Both the position numbers and the translations under genes were made by a program. From positions 1-64,000 of the forward strand of contig JAKOGH010000890.1 of NCBI GenBank assembly GCA_024811115.1: a stretch of DNA of 64,000 nt. The letters run 5' to 3'. The DNA is from Terana coerulea (taxonomy: Eukaryota; Basidiomycota; Agaricomycetes; Polyporales; Phanerochaetaceae). The notes under the pieces were generated by a model that worked only from the letters and a program-made list of their open reading frames with translations, was not told where the DNA came from and did no database searches. The stretch's first letter is position 1. Each line of letters begins with the position of its first letter. Shown in pieces: positions 1-13,039 of this stretch.

Positions 1-32
1 GCACCGAGAGCACGTCCTCTAGCGCCAAGGGC

Positions 33-2280
33 ATGCTGAACTACACCTTCGAGGACCTTCTCCGTGAGAAGGTCTACGTAGTCTCTTTTCCTCGCCGGGT
101 TCAACAAGCCCAAAAGGTCCCTCGAGAGCTCGCAGCAATAGACCGGATCGGCACCCCCTTGTGGGAGTCTGTCCTCTCCAACCTCCACAACCTCAGCCTA
201 TGCCTCCACAGCATGGGCACCCTTGTCAACGGCAACAAATACAACATTGCCGGCTCCATTAGCTCTGAACCAGACGGACCAGTGGAACGGACCACCGAGG
301 CCATCGAGTTCGCAGGCACCCTCTGCAAGCTGTCTCTGGCCTGGGATGAGATCGTCTCGGGCGTCCACAAGATCAGCGACAGAAACATCCCGGCCTCCGG
401 GTTGATTCCAAGATTGATGCATACGTCTCCCAGTGGGCGCACGCTCTTCTGCGACGAGGGCCATTAAGGTCCTCGGTGACCCCTCGTTCGGGCGCGCTTT
501 GCGCTAACACTCGCGACGCCCGTAAGGGCATCAACGAGCTCTGCAAGTCCATGGAGACCCTCTCCGTGAATGCCAAGCAGGGCTTCAACAACGTCGCCGG
601 CCAAGGTCGACAAGCAGTCGCTCGGCCATCGGCGTGTCGCTCCCGGCGGCCGCCTCTCCTCTCCAGCTTCGTGATGCCGACTGCGTCGTTGTCTGCGAAG
701 CAGACCCCACCACTGAGGAGAAGGGCCGCCCGCGAAGCAGGGAAAGCCCGTCCGAGCGAGCGCACGGCTGAGGAGGCCCTGAGAAGGTCGCCGCTGCCTC
801 AAAGGGCAAGAAGCGCTGCCACTCCTCCCCCCAAGGCCGGGTCTTCTAAGAAGGCCCGCACCTCTACCCCTCCTCCCGGTCGTCACCAACTGGAACCACG
901 TTGCAGGCGCCAGCGGGGCTGATGGCCTCCGTCGGCGGCCAGATGAGCTTCAAGGCCGCCGCGAAGCTTATCCCAGTCCGAGTCGACCTGGGAAGCCACA
1001 GCCGCAGCCATGAGGCTACCATCTATCTTGCACCCGGCCAAAGACCGCAGCCAGTCCGCCTAGACTCGTACGCTGGCGTGGCGCGAGAGCGCCCGGCCCG
1101 GCACGCAAGGGCAGAGGGAAGAGCGCGGCGTCCAGCACTTCATCCCCTGAGAGGGCCGGTCCAGAGAAATCTGGATCGACCTCCTAAAGGCCATCACCAC
1201 CACGGACCCGCCACCGACATCCGCATACAGTGGAGCGGGTCGAACTGACCTCGCCAAGGTCAACGACAACAGGTACCAGGTTCGAGATCGAGAAGGTCGG
1301 GGGCACCCGAACCAGCTGCAGTGGTATGTCCGCTTCAGGTCCCATCCGTCCGTGATTCTTGTCACGGCGTTCAACCGGTTTATGACTGAGGACACTGAAT
1401 TCTGGGGCATGCGGGACGAGAAGCACTCGGGCTGTATGCTTCGAGGCTCACCGCACCAAGTCTGCCTCTGTGTCTGTGACAGTGCATGACATGCAGTCCG
1501 GCATGGTGATGGCTTCGGCGGTGCAAGCAATGGTGGACACGTGGCGGGCTTCGCCTCCATTGTTGAGCACCGGAGTACACTCCGAAGGCTCATCTGATGA
1601 ACGGGAAGGTGGACGGCTCTGCCGTATTCATCTTCACCATCCACAACACGGATCAGGACATGGCCCTAAGAAATGTTATTGGGAAACTCCTTAAGCGGGA
1701 GTTCCTCGGCAACAAACGGCGCTACTTTAGCATGTTCCGGCAGAAGGAGAAGGTCGACTTCTGCACGCACTGCTACAGCGTGGCGGCACCCGGCCTCCGG
1801 TGCCAGTCCAAGTTTAACAAATGGTGTAAGCTCTGCTCGCTCCCTCAGAGCGACGAGTTGCACGACTGCCACTGCACGCGCTGCAAGCCCTATCGTCTCG
1901 ACGAAGGCATCGTGTCTCACCTGTGCCCTAAAAAGCACGACCAGAGCCACCTTTTCTGCAGAAACTGCAACTGCACAGGTCATGGCCTGACGTCGCCCTC
2001 GTGCCCGATAAAGAAGCACGCCACGGAGAAGGAGTGGTTTGCGAACCCTCAAAACTACGCCAAGGTAGCGCTTGACAACGCTGCCCTCGAGAGGAAGCTC
2101 AAGAGCGGGCTGGGGCCAGACGGGCCTCGACAGCGCATCTTTGCGAGCTGGCGAAGAAGAACAAGGGCAAGCCTGGACCGAAGCGGTCCAGGCGCGTGCC
2201 CTGGTTCTTCCGAACGAGAGGTGTGCGGGGCGCGAGTCCGGCTTCCGAGTCCACTGACGACAAGGGGAACATCGACATGA
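33..2280 (+). pseudogene. LINE ORF1 (gag-like, zinc-knuckle) remnant
   Basis: The best part is the open stretch 1597-2280. It contains two Cys-rich clusters around 1757-1990, one beginning FCTHC and a later zinc-knuckle-like CRNC...GH...C. This matches the RNA-binding ORF1 protein that coats LINE RNA. Upstream, 33-467 and 901-1248 are open in other frames and probably represent its N-terminal half, including an Ala/Pro/Ser/Lys-rich low-complexity stretch around 600-900. Repeated frame changes mean no intact protein can be made. The N-terminal extent is an inference from position. Confidence 0.6.
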
Positions 2281-2699
2281 CCGTGTAGGCCATATATAAT
2301 ACCAATAACTTATACACAATTGACAGAATCATACATCTGGGCTTTTTCATCTGCGAACATGCGGTGGATGTCTTGGATTGTGCGATCTGTGAGGCCGGCG
2401 TCAGACTCCTCAACCGAGCCTGCTATAACACCGGATCCTGCCCCTCGTGAGCATGCTCACCAACGAGACCGCGAATTAACCCCTGGGGACCTGTTTGACC
2501 AAGACGGCTCATCTCTCCCTGTATTAAGTTACGCAACCGTGCATGAGGAGCACATGCCTGACTTTGACCCACTGATCCCCGGTATCTTCAATGATGAAGA
2601 AGGACCATTTGACATCGCACTACCTTTAGACATAGAAGCGGTCCGACGCGAAGGCAGAAGAAAGCGCTGCGCGAAGGCACGCACCCTGCCCCAAAGTCT

Positions 2700-5600
2700 T
2701 CGGCACTTCATGTGACCATTGAAGACATCGATGAATCTGATCTCTCAGATGAGCCAGGGCACGTCTGGGAAGGGATGGACACAGATGAGGAAGGGAACGA
2801 CGTTCCCATTACCCATAATCTGAACGTGAAAGATTGGCTCTGCATCTTTGCGAACGTGCAGAAATCCAGACCTAACCAGGGCAATGTGCTCGAAAACTTC
2901 CTGGATCATGACATGATCATGATCCAAGACCCATTCTGGGGCATCGCCAAACGGGTTGCTTCTGGTAAATCAAAGGATGGAGAAGTCATCGAAGACACCG
3001 TCCACCACAGAAACTTTGTGTGCCTTGGTGCTGCCAAGGGATGCAGAGCTGTCACATACGTAAACAAGAAGTGGGCTCACTACAGCCCCCGAACTTCATT
3101 ATTGCCAGGCACAGCGCCCCAAAGGGGATGTCGTGTGTGCGACTCTAACAGTTGAGGGAAGTCATGAACTTCCTCAACGTATACAATGATTCAAGTCTCA
3201 CGCAGCGGTCAAGTGGCTTGAAAGCCACGCCATGGAACTCTCGAATGTTGTGGCAATGTGCGGAGACTTTAATATCGGTCACATGAAGTGGGATGAGCGC
3301 GAGCGGCCCGGACTACAATCCGGGCGTGCCGACTCGATAACAAGACCAAACGGTTCAGTGACATGCTCATCGAAGCTGCAGAAGTCAACATCGGACTGTC
3401 TTTGCTAAATGACTGCGAAGCGGGAGGGCCACCGACTTGGATCTTTGCTGGCAAAGATTACGAGAAGACGGAGTACTCGACCTGGTATGGTGCCGCGAGG
3501 CCAATACTACAGACGAGTATGTCAAAGTCGAGTGGATCGGCACATGTCTGATCACTGCCCGATAGAGTTCTCAGTGCGGGTGAAAGCCGTGAGAGAACCA
3601 AAACCCACGATCCTACACGGGTCAAAGGACAGCCGGAAATACTGGCGAGGCGTTTAAAAGCACTTGTGCAACATATTGTACGCGAGGGCTAAAGGAAGTC
3701 AATCAAAAGAAGGGCTGGAGTGTTCACACTACCAACAAATTCACACAGCGTGAAATAGACGACGTCTTTGACAAGTTTTACGACGCAATATGCAAGCAAT
3801 GGGATGATGTGGCAAAATGCCCGAGCCCCAGCGCTAAAAGCAAATCATGGTAGAACCACGAGTGTTCCGCCGCTCGAGACAAAACTATCATAACAAGGGG
3901 CAACCTGCAACAGTCAAAGAAGGTAGCCAGGGCACTGCAGAGAAAGGTGGACGAGGGTGATAACTCGCTCCAAACCCTCACAGACTTAACCAAAGCACTA
4001 GAACGGTCCAAGTTCTGGCGCTGAGAAGTACATGAATCTGAGAATTAGCAGCACGCGACTCTCGAAACACCAAACGTGGTCATTTTGAAACCAAAATGGG
4101 CGCCATGCATCAAAGCAAGGTCTGGGATGCTGCCGCGTGGACAAAACCATAGAAGCAGAGCACCAATCAAAGCATCAAGGACAGAGACGGAAATCCCGTC
4201 TCTGAACCCGCCTAAGCTGGCAGAGGTCCTTCAGGGACCAATTCAGCCACGGGCACGCAAGCCCGCATCAACAGACGGCATAACCTTCATCAATCATGCC
4301 TACAGAGAGGTTGTGGAGCGGCAGTACCTGCCGATATCCGTAGCTGAGGTAGAGGAGGCGCTCAAAGACACGAGCAACTTCTCTGCCCCAGCCCACGCAT
4401 TGTGGTTCTGGCTAAAGAAGATCATCCTTGAACCTAATGAGGACGAGAAGACCAGAGAAGACAAGTCCACGTACACCGAAGCGTGACGCGGACTAGTCTG
4501 TTCTTGATATGATAACTTGGTTCTTCGGTATGTGCATCACGTCGGGAGTCATGCCCACCAAACTTAAGAAATCACGCACAGTCGTCATTTCCAAACTCAA
4601 TAAGCCGGATTACTTGGTAGCAAAAGCTTATTGCCCGATAGTTCTTCTAAACTGCTTGGGGAAACTACTCAAGAAGTGCATTGCCAAGCACATGCAGTTT
4701 GAGTGTCAGAAGTACAAGTGCTGCACCCTCCTAATTCGGAGGGGCTATGCAGCGAAGTATAACCGATGCCGGCGTTTGTCTCACACACAACATCAAAGAA
4801 GGATGGAACCAAGATCTTGAGAGCTCTGTCCTTCTCATGGACATCTCACAGTTCTTCCCATCAGTAGACCATGCGACGCTTGTGTACATCCTCAAGCGCG
4901 GGGTTCTCCGCTTCTATGCAAGTTCTTCGAGCCATACCTCGAAGGGCGGCAAACGTCGTTTCGATCAATTGCATTGTCACTGATCCGGTGGATTTCTCGG
5001 TCGGAGTAGGCCAGGGCTCAGTGCTCTCACCTATCCTAACAAACATATACATCGCGCCTGCAATCTACAGCACAACTGCGGTGCTTGGAGCCAAAAACAC
5101 CGCCACCATCAGTGTCACACTGCAGTTTTACGTGGATGATGGCCTCTTCCACGTAGTCACCAGACACTCGGAGCTCCGAAGAGGGAAAACACAGCTGGAG
5201 GTCAACATTCTGAAAATCAGAAAGGTCCTGATGATCATGCTATCCATACTGTTTGCCCTCGGACTTCAATTCGAGGAGGACAAGCTGGAGCTGATGCACT
5301 TCCGTGGGAACAGACACCCATGGAAATGGAAGGTCCCTGATAAGGAGCCCAGCCCTCAGCCCGCCGCTTGCATTGAAAATCGCATCCGGTTGGCATATCA
5401 TGCGTGGTAAACGCAGAAAACTAGTGATGACAAATCTCGATCGCCGGTACTGTGACTGGGCTGGCAAGGAGATCAACATCAAACCAAAACCCTTCATGAG
5501 ATACTTCGGGTTCATGCTGGACCCAAAGCTCTTATGGAAGCATCATATCGAGTTCTACTGCAATAAAGGCGTAAGCACCATTGCAGCGCTCGGAATGCTT

Positions 5601-7790
5601 GGCACGTCTGATCATGGACTGTCGCCCATCCACAAACGGAGACTTTACATCTCCAATGTCATCCCTGTGATACTCTACGGAGCACAGTTATGATGGTCTC
5701 CGTACATAAGTAACCACAAAATCTATGAAGCCATCTAGCGGGTCCAAAACGTAGCCATACGATGGATCACTGGCACTTTCAAAACCACCCCTGTGGGGAG
5801 ATGGGAATGTTTGTGGGAATGCTTCCCATAAAGCAGCTTGTGACTAAGCAAATGAAGAAAGCCTGCATTTGTGCACGTACACTTAGGAAAGCCACCCTAT
5901 TCTTGCTTACATGAGCGGGAAGAAAGTGGTAAATGAAAGGGCAGTCTGGGCCACGCTCCATGTAGGATGTGTGAGACCAACCACCAAAAAGGCCAAAAAG
6001 CGATTCAAACAAACGCCCATTGACCACATCGAGACCCTCATGGAACTCTCTCATGAGGACAGATTGCCGCTCTCTGATCAGAGCATGCCAGGCAACTGCA
6101 TCTGGGATCTTAAAGATTGCAACAACCCTGCCACCATGGATGGCCTAGATGACACTATCGTGCAGATCTACGGACTGACCGGTGTGAACTGGAATGACAG
6201 AAAGCCCAGGCTTATCCCCAAAAGGGTTCAGCAGGGTTCAGTGAATGGTACGAGCAGTTTGCAGATCTACAAATGCAAGCGGCCACCAAAGATGATAACA
6301 TGATCCTGTTCGCGAACGGATCAATGTTGAAAGACAAGCAGACGGGCGTGCCCTCCACAGGAGCGGCGTACCGGCTGCTGGACCTAAAGGGCAAACACTG
6401 ACCTGCCCCCTTCAACGCCGATGTCATGGCACAGCACAACTGGCCTTGTGGCCAGGTGACTGTGTTTGACGGCTGAGATGCAAGCCCTATATCGGGGCAT
6501 ACTCCGCGCCATGGAAGAGTCGGAAGACGATCTCTACCAAGCATTCAAGCAAGGGGACCTAGACTACCATGCGTGGGCTAGACTCCCGAGAATAATCACA
6601 GACTATACATTCCCCTCGGAGCACCGAGAAAGGGGTTACAAGTATGAGTCGCTCACTATATTTGTGGATAACAGGGCGGCAGGCATTGCCATCCTGAAAG
6701 CGAAGAATGATTCCAGTCAGATGGAATCTATCGGGCATGTGAAGCACTCCGAGAATGGCTTAATCAGAGCCGGTTCCCTACACGCCGTCTTGCAGTCATA
6801 TGGCAGCCGTCCCATTATCACATGGAACACGTCACTGACCTACATTCCGAGGCCGATGCAGTCGACAAACTCACTAAAGAGGGTGCCAAAATGAATCAGC
6901 CCGTCTATACATCACACTCAGTGGTGAAACAAAGACTTTCTGAGTATGCTGTACGCAGCTGGAAGGCTCGGATGAAGGGCATCAAATACCGGGGGAGAAA
7001 TCTTCTAGTCGAGAAGGATGAGCATGCTCTCTTCTCAAACATGCCCAAACGCCACTGGGCGTTAAGGAACTTCGGAAACAAAACGAAGTTCTACTCTAGA
7101 TTGACGCGCTTCATCACTCGGACACTTCCCTCACGGAGAGTTCCGGATGAAGCACGGCAAATGGAAAACTGACGAAGACGGTGTGAGCAAATGGACGCCC
7201 AAACCCGGGCCGTTGTATTGCCTATGCGACACCGACCACCCAAAGTTCGAGACACGACGGCACATCTTCCCATGAGTGCCCGTTCTGGATCAGACTTCAT
7301 AAACCTCCTCGGATTGTCCCCGAGCAGGAACGGCTTGAACTGATTGCAGCAGGCAAACAGCTTCACCTACAAAATAAGGAGAACCGCTTGACATGGCCGG
7401 ATATCGCCATATTCCTATACCTCAATCCGCTGGTAGCAACGTTTGAGTGGGGCGACCTCATACAGGACGCTGTTGATCAACACGGAGACATCCACACAGG
7501 TGTCTGGTGGCAAGACATTGACTCTTGGGACCGTGAGGATGAATTCATCCGGCAGGTCACAATTGAGCGCAAAGAGCGCTTCGGGCATGGTGGCGTCAGC
7601 GCCATGGCCCAAACGATGGTAAGGCTACCCACAAAGTTATCGGTTGGCAAGAGATTGTCACATTCGAAGATGGAGAGGAGCCCGTGCGAGAATCAACAGA
7701 CACCCCCTTCACTTCTATTCAGGAAAAGGAGGGAGTGTCATCCAACACGCTGCGCGGCAGTGGGCATCCGATCACCCGGATGACCTGCTG
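2700..7790 (+). pseudogene. LINE ORF2 remnant: endonuclease, reverse transcriptase, RNase H
   Basis: In order I see four blocks. An endonuclease/exonuclease/phosphatase segment runs about 2830-3640, with FANVQKS and MIQDPFWG at its start, CGDFNIGHMKWDE in the middle and SDHCPIEF at the end. A reverse transcriptase runs about 4500-5700, with LLMDISQFFPSVDH, GQGSVLSPIL and the catalytic FYVDDG. An RNase H-like segment runs about 6300-6890, with FANGSM, AEMQALYRG, TIFVDNRAAGIAIL and a terminal EADAVDKLTKEGA. A C-terminal motif follows near 7200-7270 (CLCDTD...ETRRHIF). At least six frame changes and internal stops separate them, so the element cannot move by itself. Translatable text continues to about 7780 without a recognised domain. 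Confidence 0.8.
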
Positions 7791-9454
7791 TTCCACTTGC
7801 CCCACAAGTGGCTGTGCACAATCATATTGACAGCGGACCAACATGTTGTCAAAAGAAGTTCTACCTCCCTCAACACAAGTCGGAAGACAAGTGGATACAG
7901 GAGAGAGACAAGGACGAGAAATCTTGTCGCAAACATAAGGATAATATTGAGAGTGTCACACAGCCCCAGGGCATGTACACTGATATTGTGGGAAGGGAGA
8001 TATTCTCCCATTACCTAAAGACTGCGCTCGAAGGCGAACCGAAAGAAATACCGGAAGGCCAAAAGCGCAGAGAAGGGGTAACCCCGACCCATAGTGTGAC
8101 CACTCGAGACCACCTGTATCGCCGCCTTGGCTGGGCGCGAAACCCGCGCCAGCGCCTACGCACCCGAAACCCTCACCTTAGCTGCTATCAGGCCAGCGCG
8201 CATCTGCATTATCACTTGTGTGGCGACGTGCTTATGCGCTTATTGCGCTGCGCGCTTTCTTGCTGGGAAAGATCAGTCCGCTGATGGACTCCCTGTACTT
8301 GTCGAGACATGTCATGACCATTGTTTAGTGGGAGATAAGGAGTGGAATATGTACATTAGCTTGCTCAAGAGGAAGTTCAGAAGGATTTGCTATTGAAGGA
8401 ATCAGAAAGGTGGATGGATACGAAGTCCGCTGCTTTGTTCTTCTCTTGCATAGCTTGGCGTGAGTTGAGGAGGGACAGCATTGAGTTCAGCTTCACTAGT
8501 GTATGGTCAGCCAAGTATTGCACATTAATGCTATAATGAGCATAGCACTTACACTTCGATAGCATGACCGTTGGGCGCTTCAATGGAATAAAGCTATTGG
8601 GCATAGTGGTGTACTATCAAAGGTGTCAACGGCACCTCTGGCATCTTCGAGCATGAGCAACTTAGAAGTGACGCATACTGTGATAACGACAGTTATTGAA
8701 GAGGCACTGATATGTATTCAGGTCTCAATAAGTTGTCGAAGCAAATAAGGAAATGACCCACCTCGTTAAGGCCCCTGTATTCACTACATATAGAATGAAG
8801 ACACGAATGATTGAGTTTGTCCTGTGCCAACGGAAATGTTATGTCAGATTATGTAATAGCACATGAGTCGAAGCTTGGTGGTGACAATCACCTCTTGAAA
8901 CTGGTGCAGGATTTGCTCAGGATACTGACAAGAGTAATAGCAATGATAAAGTCAATCACTCGCGCAGCACCCAAAGCAAACGAACCAGATCCACTACGGA
9001 TTTATAGCGTGGTCAATATGTCAGGTGTGCTTCCTAACAGGCAATGCAAGTTGAAGATACAGACATACCGAATACTTCACATTGAACTCCAAATAGGTCG
9101 TGGCCACAAATCTGTGATGCAAAAATAGTAATCAGTCACTGCAATAGGGACATGCCAGAATTGAGATCTACAAAGGACCATTACACCTAGCCGAGGGACC
9201 AGATTAAACAGCTTTGTAGTCAGATGTAAAGGAAGGTTCACACCTATAGCACTTGTGAATGTGCCTGGAGAAAGCTATGTCACGGAGCACCTCACATCCT
9301 ACCCGGGAAACGGAAGATGCACATATGCTGAGCAAAGCGACCAGGATCTACAAATCATGAGTGCTTTGATGGCAATGAGATATAGAGTATATGTCACAAA
9401 TTTCCCTCAGCGCTAGTCTACAGCGCTTAGAGTGTAACATCAAGTCACGGGACA

Positions 9455-10130
9455 TGTTACCCAGTCGTCACAACAGCGTTACAAGATGCTGATCAGTTGG
9501 CCATGCAACGGACGGCATGGTTATCAGGGATATGCCTCATAAGGACATAGGATCATGGACTCAGTTCTGGATTCGTTTCAGACTATGACCTCACTATGAG
9601 GTCACTATGACATTGTGTACTGGTAGTGTACAGTAGCTAGATTAGGACATCTAGATAGTGTTGATGTTAGCATGATAGCTAGGTCAGGATCTGATAAGGG
9701 AGTTAGAGCAGCGGTATGCTCTGAAGCCTTAGTCATGGATCACCTGACTGTACCAGTCAGCACATGGTACCGGAGGTCTTAGATAGTGTCTGGGGTCCCT
9801 CTACACATGTATATAAGAGGCTGGTCTGAGGGCTAACACCCCAGACTCAACAACATCATTGATTTATATCTCCTCTACTCACTCTACTCAAAGTCCCCTG
9901 CTTCTCCTCAACTCCTCCAAGCATTCCTAGCAGGTGAGTATTAGAGTTCTGTGATATATACACACAACAACACCGGCCACAAGGGGACCGCGGCGGCTCA
10001 CTGCAAGACCCGCCATCAGCTCTTGACATGAGTGCTCAACTCCGGTGGCTGTACTAACGCTTCCATATCCGACTCATGATGATCCTGAGACAAAAGTTCA
10101 AGTGAACAGCTTGTCTCCAGTATCCTGACA
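9455..10130. mobile_element. Solo LTR inserted in a DUF6534 paralogue
   Basis: The block begins TGTTAC and ends CTGACA. It has a TATATAAG box at about 9810 and no coding capacity, which fits a solo long terminal repeat. Its ends are supported independently: the homologous sequence in the right arm (around 20960-20975) runs straight through the site without it, an empty-site comparison. The four bases ACAT flank both ends, but a clean 5-bp target duplication next to TG...CA is not evident. A short perfect hairpin, GACCTCA-CTA-TGAGGTC, lies at 9587-9603. Ty3/gypsy or Ty1/copia origin cannot be told from an LTR alone. Confidence 0.65.
9810..9817 (+). promoter_or_regulatory. TATA box of the LTR
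   Basis: TATATAAG lies in the middle of the LTR and is followed by a pyrimidine-rich stretch (CTCCTCTACTCACTC) typical of an RNA start region. This suggests U3 lies to the left and transcription runs rightward, opposite to the host gene. Confidence 0.4.
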
Positions 10131-11429
10131 CATACCAGGTCACCATTGCTATGCTCAGAGCCTGTAGCTGGTTAAGGATGGTACATTTCTTCATGTGAGT
10201 GCTACTTACACCAAGTAACATATTGGTCTAAGAGTAAATTGTGTCAGTACATCCATTCCTTGGAGGCTAGCACCAAAAACCCACCGATAATGTCCTATAC
10301 AATACTGAACACCATCTCAATCAAAGAGATCATGCTTATACATACCATGTTGGCTTTAACATCCTGAAGGGATCAAAGTAGTGCATGACGCCGTATACAT
10401 AGACGGCATGCAAGAAAAACACCGCATTCAACACGTCCAATATCCTAGGTGCATGTGTTACGGCATCTTCGCGGTAGTGATCATGGAGGGGTGTACCATA
10501 CCAGAGAAGGAAGATCTTGTTGACCTGATCAGTTGTGTATGGCATAGCATGGAGAGAATGGACACTCACAACACCTCGGAAAAACAAGGAGTCCGTTTCA
10601 GCTCGTTCGTAGTACGTGTAGGTCTGCACGGTCGTAATTCCAGCCATGCTAATATCAAATGTCAAGCCAATTCGAGTTCCAGCAAGTACTATCCTAGAAG
10701 TGGGTAGTACGCACAATGCTTCCAACAACACACCTACAACAGACCAATGAGCGATATTCGGCGACAACCCAAAGCTCTTGCGCACCTACGTAGAGGGCTC
10801 CCAAGGTGTCACCGATGTTGAGTAGAGAAGACGAAGGCATACCGAGCTGTGGAGGAAGTTGGGACATGCTGTTGGCGGGACTTTACTAGGCGGGAAGGAT
10901 CCCTCAGTGTGGCGTTATATATGTATTTGCGCGTCTTAGCTGTCAGTACTGTCAATGCAACCATCACGAGACGAAGCCCAGGATGAAAATAATCAGCTTC
11001 TTGTGCGTAATCGATGCATGGTGGTGGCATGCACATTTCTAAGTAGGATCATCCCCCGGCGCCGAATGTCAGAGAATACAGCCTGAGTTGCCAGATAAGT
11101 GAGAGTACCATTTACGAGCGAGCCGTATATGGTCACGCAAAACCCGCCCTCAAGCAGCACTTGACCCGCGAGCTTGTTTACGGCAGGCTTGCAAGACGTC
11201 AGTCACGCTATCGACTCTGAAAGGGTGCACTCTCACCAATTAAGAGTGCGAGTATTCGATGGGCAGCATGTTCTCTGATGGAGGCGATGCGCAAGTTCAT
11301 GGCACAAAGGCCCCGCTGACATCCGCCAAGATATTCGGCATATACAACAAACTCAATCCATTATGTATTTGACAGACGACACCTGAGCTCTGCACAAGCC
11401 TAGAAACCGCCCGGAGCCTCTTCCAGAAT

Positions 11430-13039
11430 TCAACTCCTTGGACTCGTACCGGCCACATATAGCACAGAATGAATCTCTATTGTTGGAGAGCATACAAAAA
11501 CAAAGCACACCTCATCCTTCCAATGCTCCATACGAGATGGGACAATCTGCGGGCTATCCGAATCGGACAAGCGCGCGAGGCGCGAAAGATGGATCGATAC
11601 CAGTTGGCGTTCACTCATATCTCGTAGTGCGTCTCGAGAATTCAATAAAGCGAGGAGCGAATTGAGCATAACTAAATGATTTGTGTCAGTGTGCGACGTA
11701 CGTGCATGATGATGGGATAGCCGCTCACGTTTGGGCAACACCATCGCAAAAGCAATGAAGATAAAGTTGTGTGGCATAACCACATACTGGTGGAATGGCG
11801 CTCAATGCCACAAAAACGCTTCTTCACGGGTGGACCTACCGTGATAACTGATGCAACTGCCACCGAGCTGCGTGTAGTTAGATGGGAGCACATGACCCTG
11901 CATGGGACTCGGAGACTCGCCTGGTGAGAAGGCATGTACTAATGCTGTATGAAACGAGCACACGGATCAGGAAGTCCGTACTAGTAAACTAGATTCAGTG
12001 TCGAGCGTGCAGAAAGCGGACGGCGAGCTCACCGCTTGAATCCGGTACGACTGCTCATAAGCGTTGTGCAGAGCGCTACCGCGATAGCGCAATCGGTGAA
12101 AGCTTGTATGCCAAAGGTGGCGTACCACAGCCACTGCGAGGTGCATGAGACAACCTAAACAGATGCAGTATACAAGACGTACAGCATATCTTTCGCTAAA
12201 CTCCGTATAGTCGGGGACCTTGCGGGCGAATACACCAATGGCTGCTCATATTCAAGTCAGCCCAAGCCAAGCAGTTATCAGTAGCAACAACGGACCTAGA
12301 GCTCCGGCTATTGCAGGAAGCATGAGTTACACGTGGATAGGAAGGGTGAGGCAACTCACCAAAGCCAAGCAAGGTGGGTGGTAGCTGCGTACATCTTAAT
12401 CAAATGGCGTTTAGCAAGATAGTCATCAGCTTACAATGAAAGCCAACGGCCACCGCTTTCCACTAACTAAAACACCTTGAGCTTGCGGTGATGGCGGAGT
12501 GATTTTGGCAGCTACACTTACACTTCCAGATCCGGTATGCGAAAAGCGTAGAGACGATGACTTCACTTAAGTCCTGATAAACATACAATTAGTCTTACGC
12601 ATATCGGATACAAGATTGCCCTCACCCCACACGCTACATCAAACTGTGGATATGTGGTTGATTATGTGCGCGACTGAGCAGCTGTGGAAGGATACGCACG
12701 GCGAAGCTCCAAGGGCATTGTGTTAAGGCCCGTAGGTTCATGAAGTTGGTGACGGCATAGTGATAGATGCTGTGCGAGGCGAAAGCTAGATGCAGACCAT
12801 CGAGGATCCTGAGAGAAAGGCGTAGGTGATCGAATACCTAGAACTGATGATGGCCTACCACAGAAAGAATATCTGTGAATAGTCGTCAGCATACGGTGTC
12901 CGAGACATCGCCCAGAGAACTGAACGCGCAGTCGCGCGGGCTACCCAAATAGTCTGAGATGCGATCCAGAGCTGAGCTTCAGCAACTGAACAAGGAGTCC
13001 TCACATCGCTACCATAATCTCGGCTGTAAAGTTGTTAGT
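11430..13039 (-). pseudogene. DUF6534-type membrane protein gene, inner copy of left arm, 5'-truncated
   Basis: The 3' coding part is excellent and nearly identical to the right-arm gene, including PHNFIFIAFAMVLPK and LNSLLALLNSRDALRDM; the exon with ILDGLHLAFASHSIY is also open. Homology to the right-arm gene continues upstream only to about 13039, inside intron 1, so the start exon (LDNTLGAILVG in the other copy) is missing. Within the second exon about 35 bases that encode the VTSVQIYVYYQ segment are deleted, and the next splice donor is altered. It is a truncated copy, unless a new start is recruited from the spacer. Confidence 0.7.

Larger units (their letters stand above)
1..8265 (+). 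mobile_element. Degenerate Tad-like LINE (non-LTR retrotransposon), 5' end outside window
   Basis: The domain order is that of a Tad-clade LINE. A Cys-rich nucleic-acid-binding ORF1 is followed by apurinic-type endonuclease, reverse transcriptase and RNase H segments, then a C-terminal Cys/His motif, all on the plus strand. Each domain is spread over several frames with stops and indels, so the copy is dead. The right limit, about 8265, is set indirectly. The sequence from 8266 onward aligns, reverse-complemented, with the flank of the right-arm DUF6534 gene ending near 22262, and that similarity stops here. I see no poly-A tail or target-site duplication, and the left end is not in the window. 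The Tad assignment rests on domain order only. Confidence 0.8.
8377..10867 (-). pseudogene. DUF6534-type membrane protein gene, outer copy of left arm, split by LTR
   Basis: Paralogue of the plus-strand gene at 20244-22204. Exon 1 starts at 10867 and contains DTLGALYVG. The next exons give ITTVQTYTYYERAETDS, VNKIFLLW and ILDVLNAVFFLHAVYVYGVMHYFDPF (in part). The 3' exon at 8377-8604 gives the family's LNSMLSLLNSR signature. A solo LTR (9455-10130) lies about seven bases into an intron, just after its GTATGT donor, with some decay around it. DUF6534 proteins are seven-helix integral membrane proteins of unknown function, abundant in Agaricomycetes. Whether splicing could still remove the LTR is unknown; I treat the gene as probably inactive. 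Confidence 0.65.
8266..13039 (-). repeat. Left arm of a large inverted duplication (DUF6534 gene pair)
   Basis: Reverse-complemented, this stretch aligns along nearly its whole length with 18029-22262. Examples are 11430-11783 against 19333-19770, where long protein runs are almost identical; 10260-10330 against 20750-20830; and 12540-12610 against 18530-18600. The outer limits are about 8266/22262 and 13039/18029. The left arm is longer because it contains a 676-bp LTR at 9455-10130. It lacks the first exon of its inner gene and has small deletions there. By eye the arms are clearly similar in exons and many introns; identity was not computed. Confidence 0.8.

Noticed and set aside
373..765. 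Antisense open frames across the LINE ORF1
   Set aside because: They are GC-driven shadows opposite the Cys-rich and low-complexity plus-strand frames, without any motif of their own.
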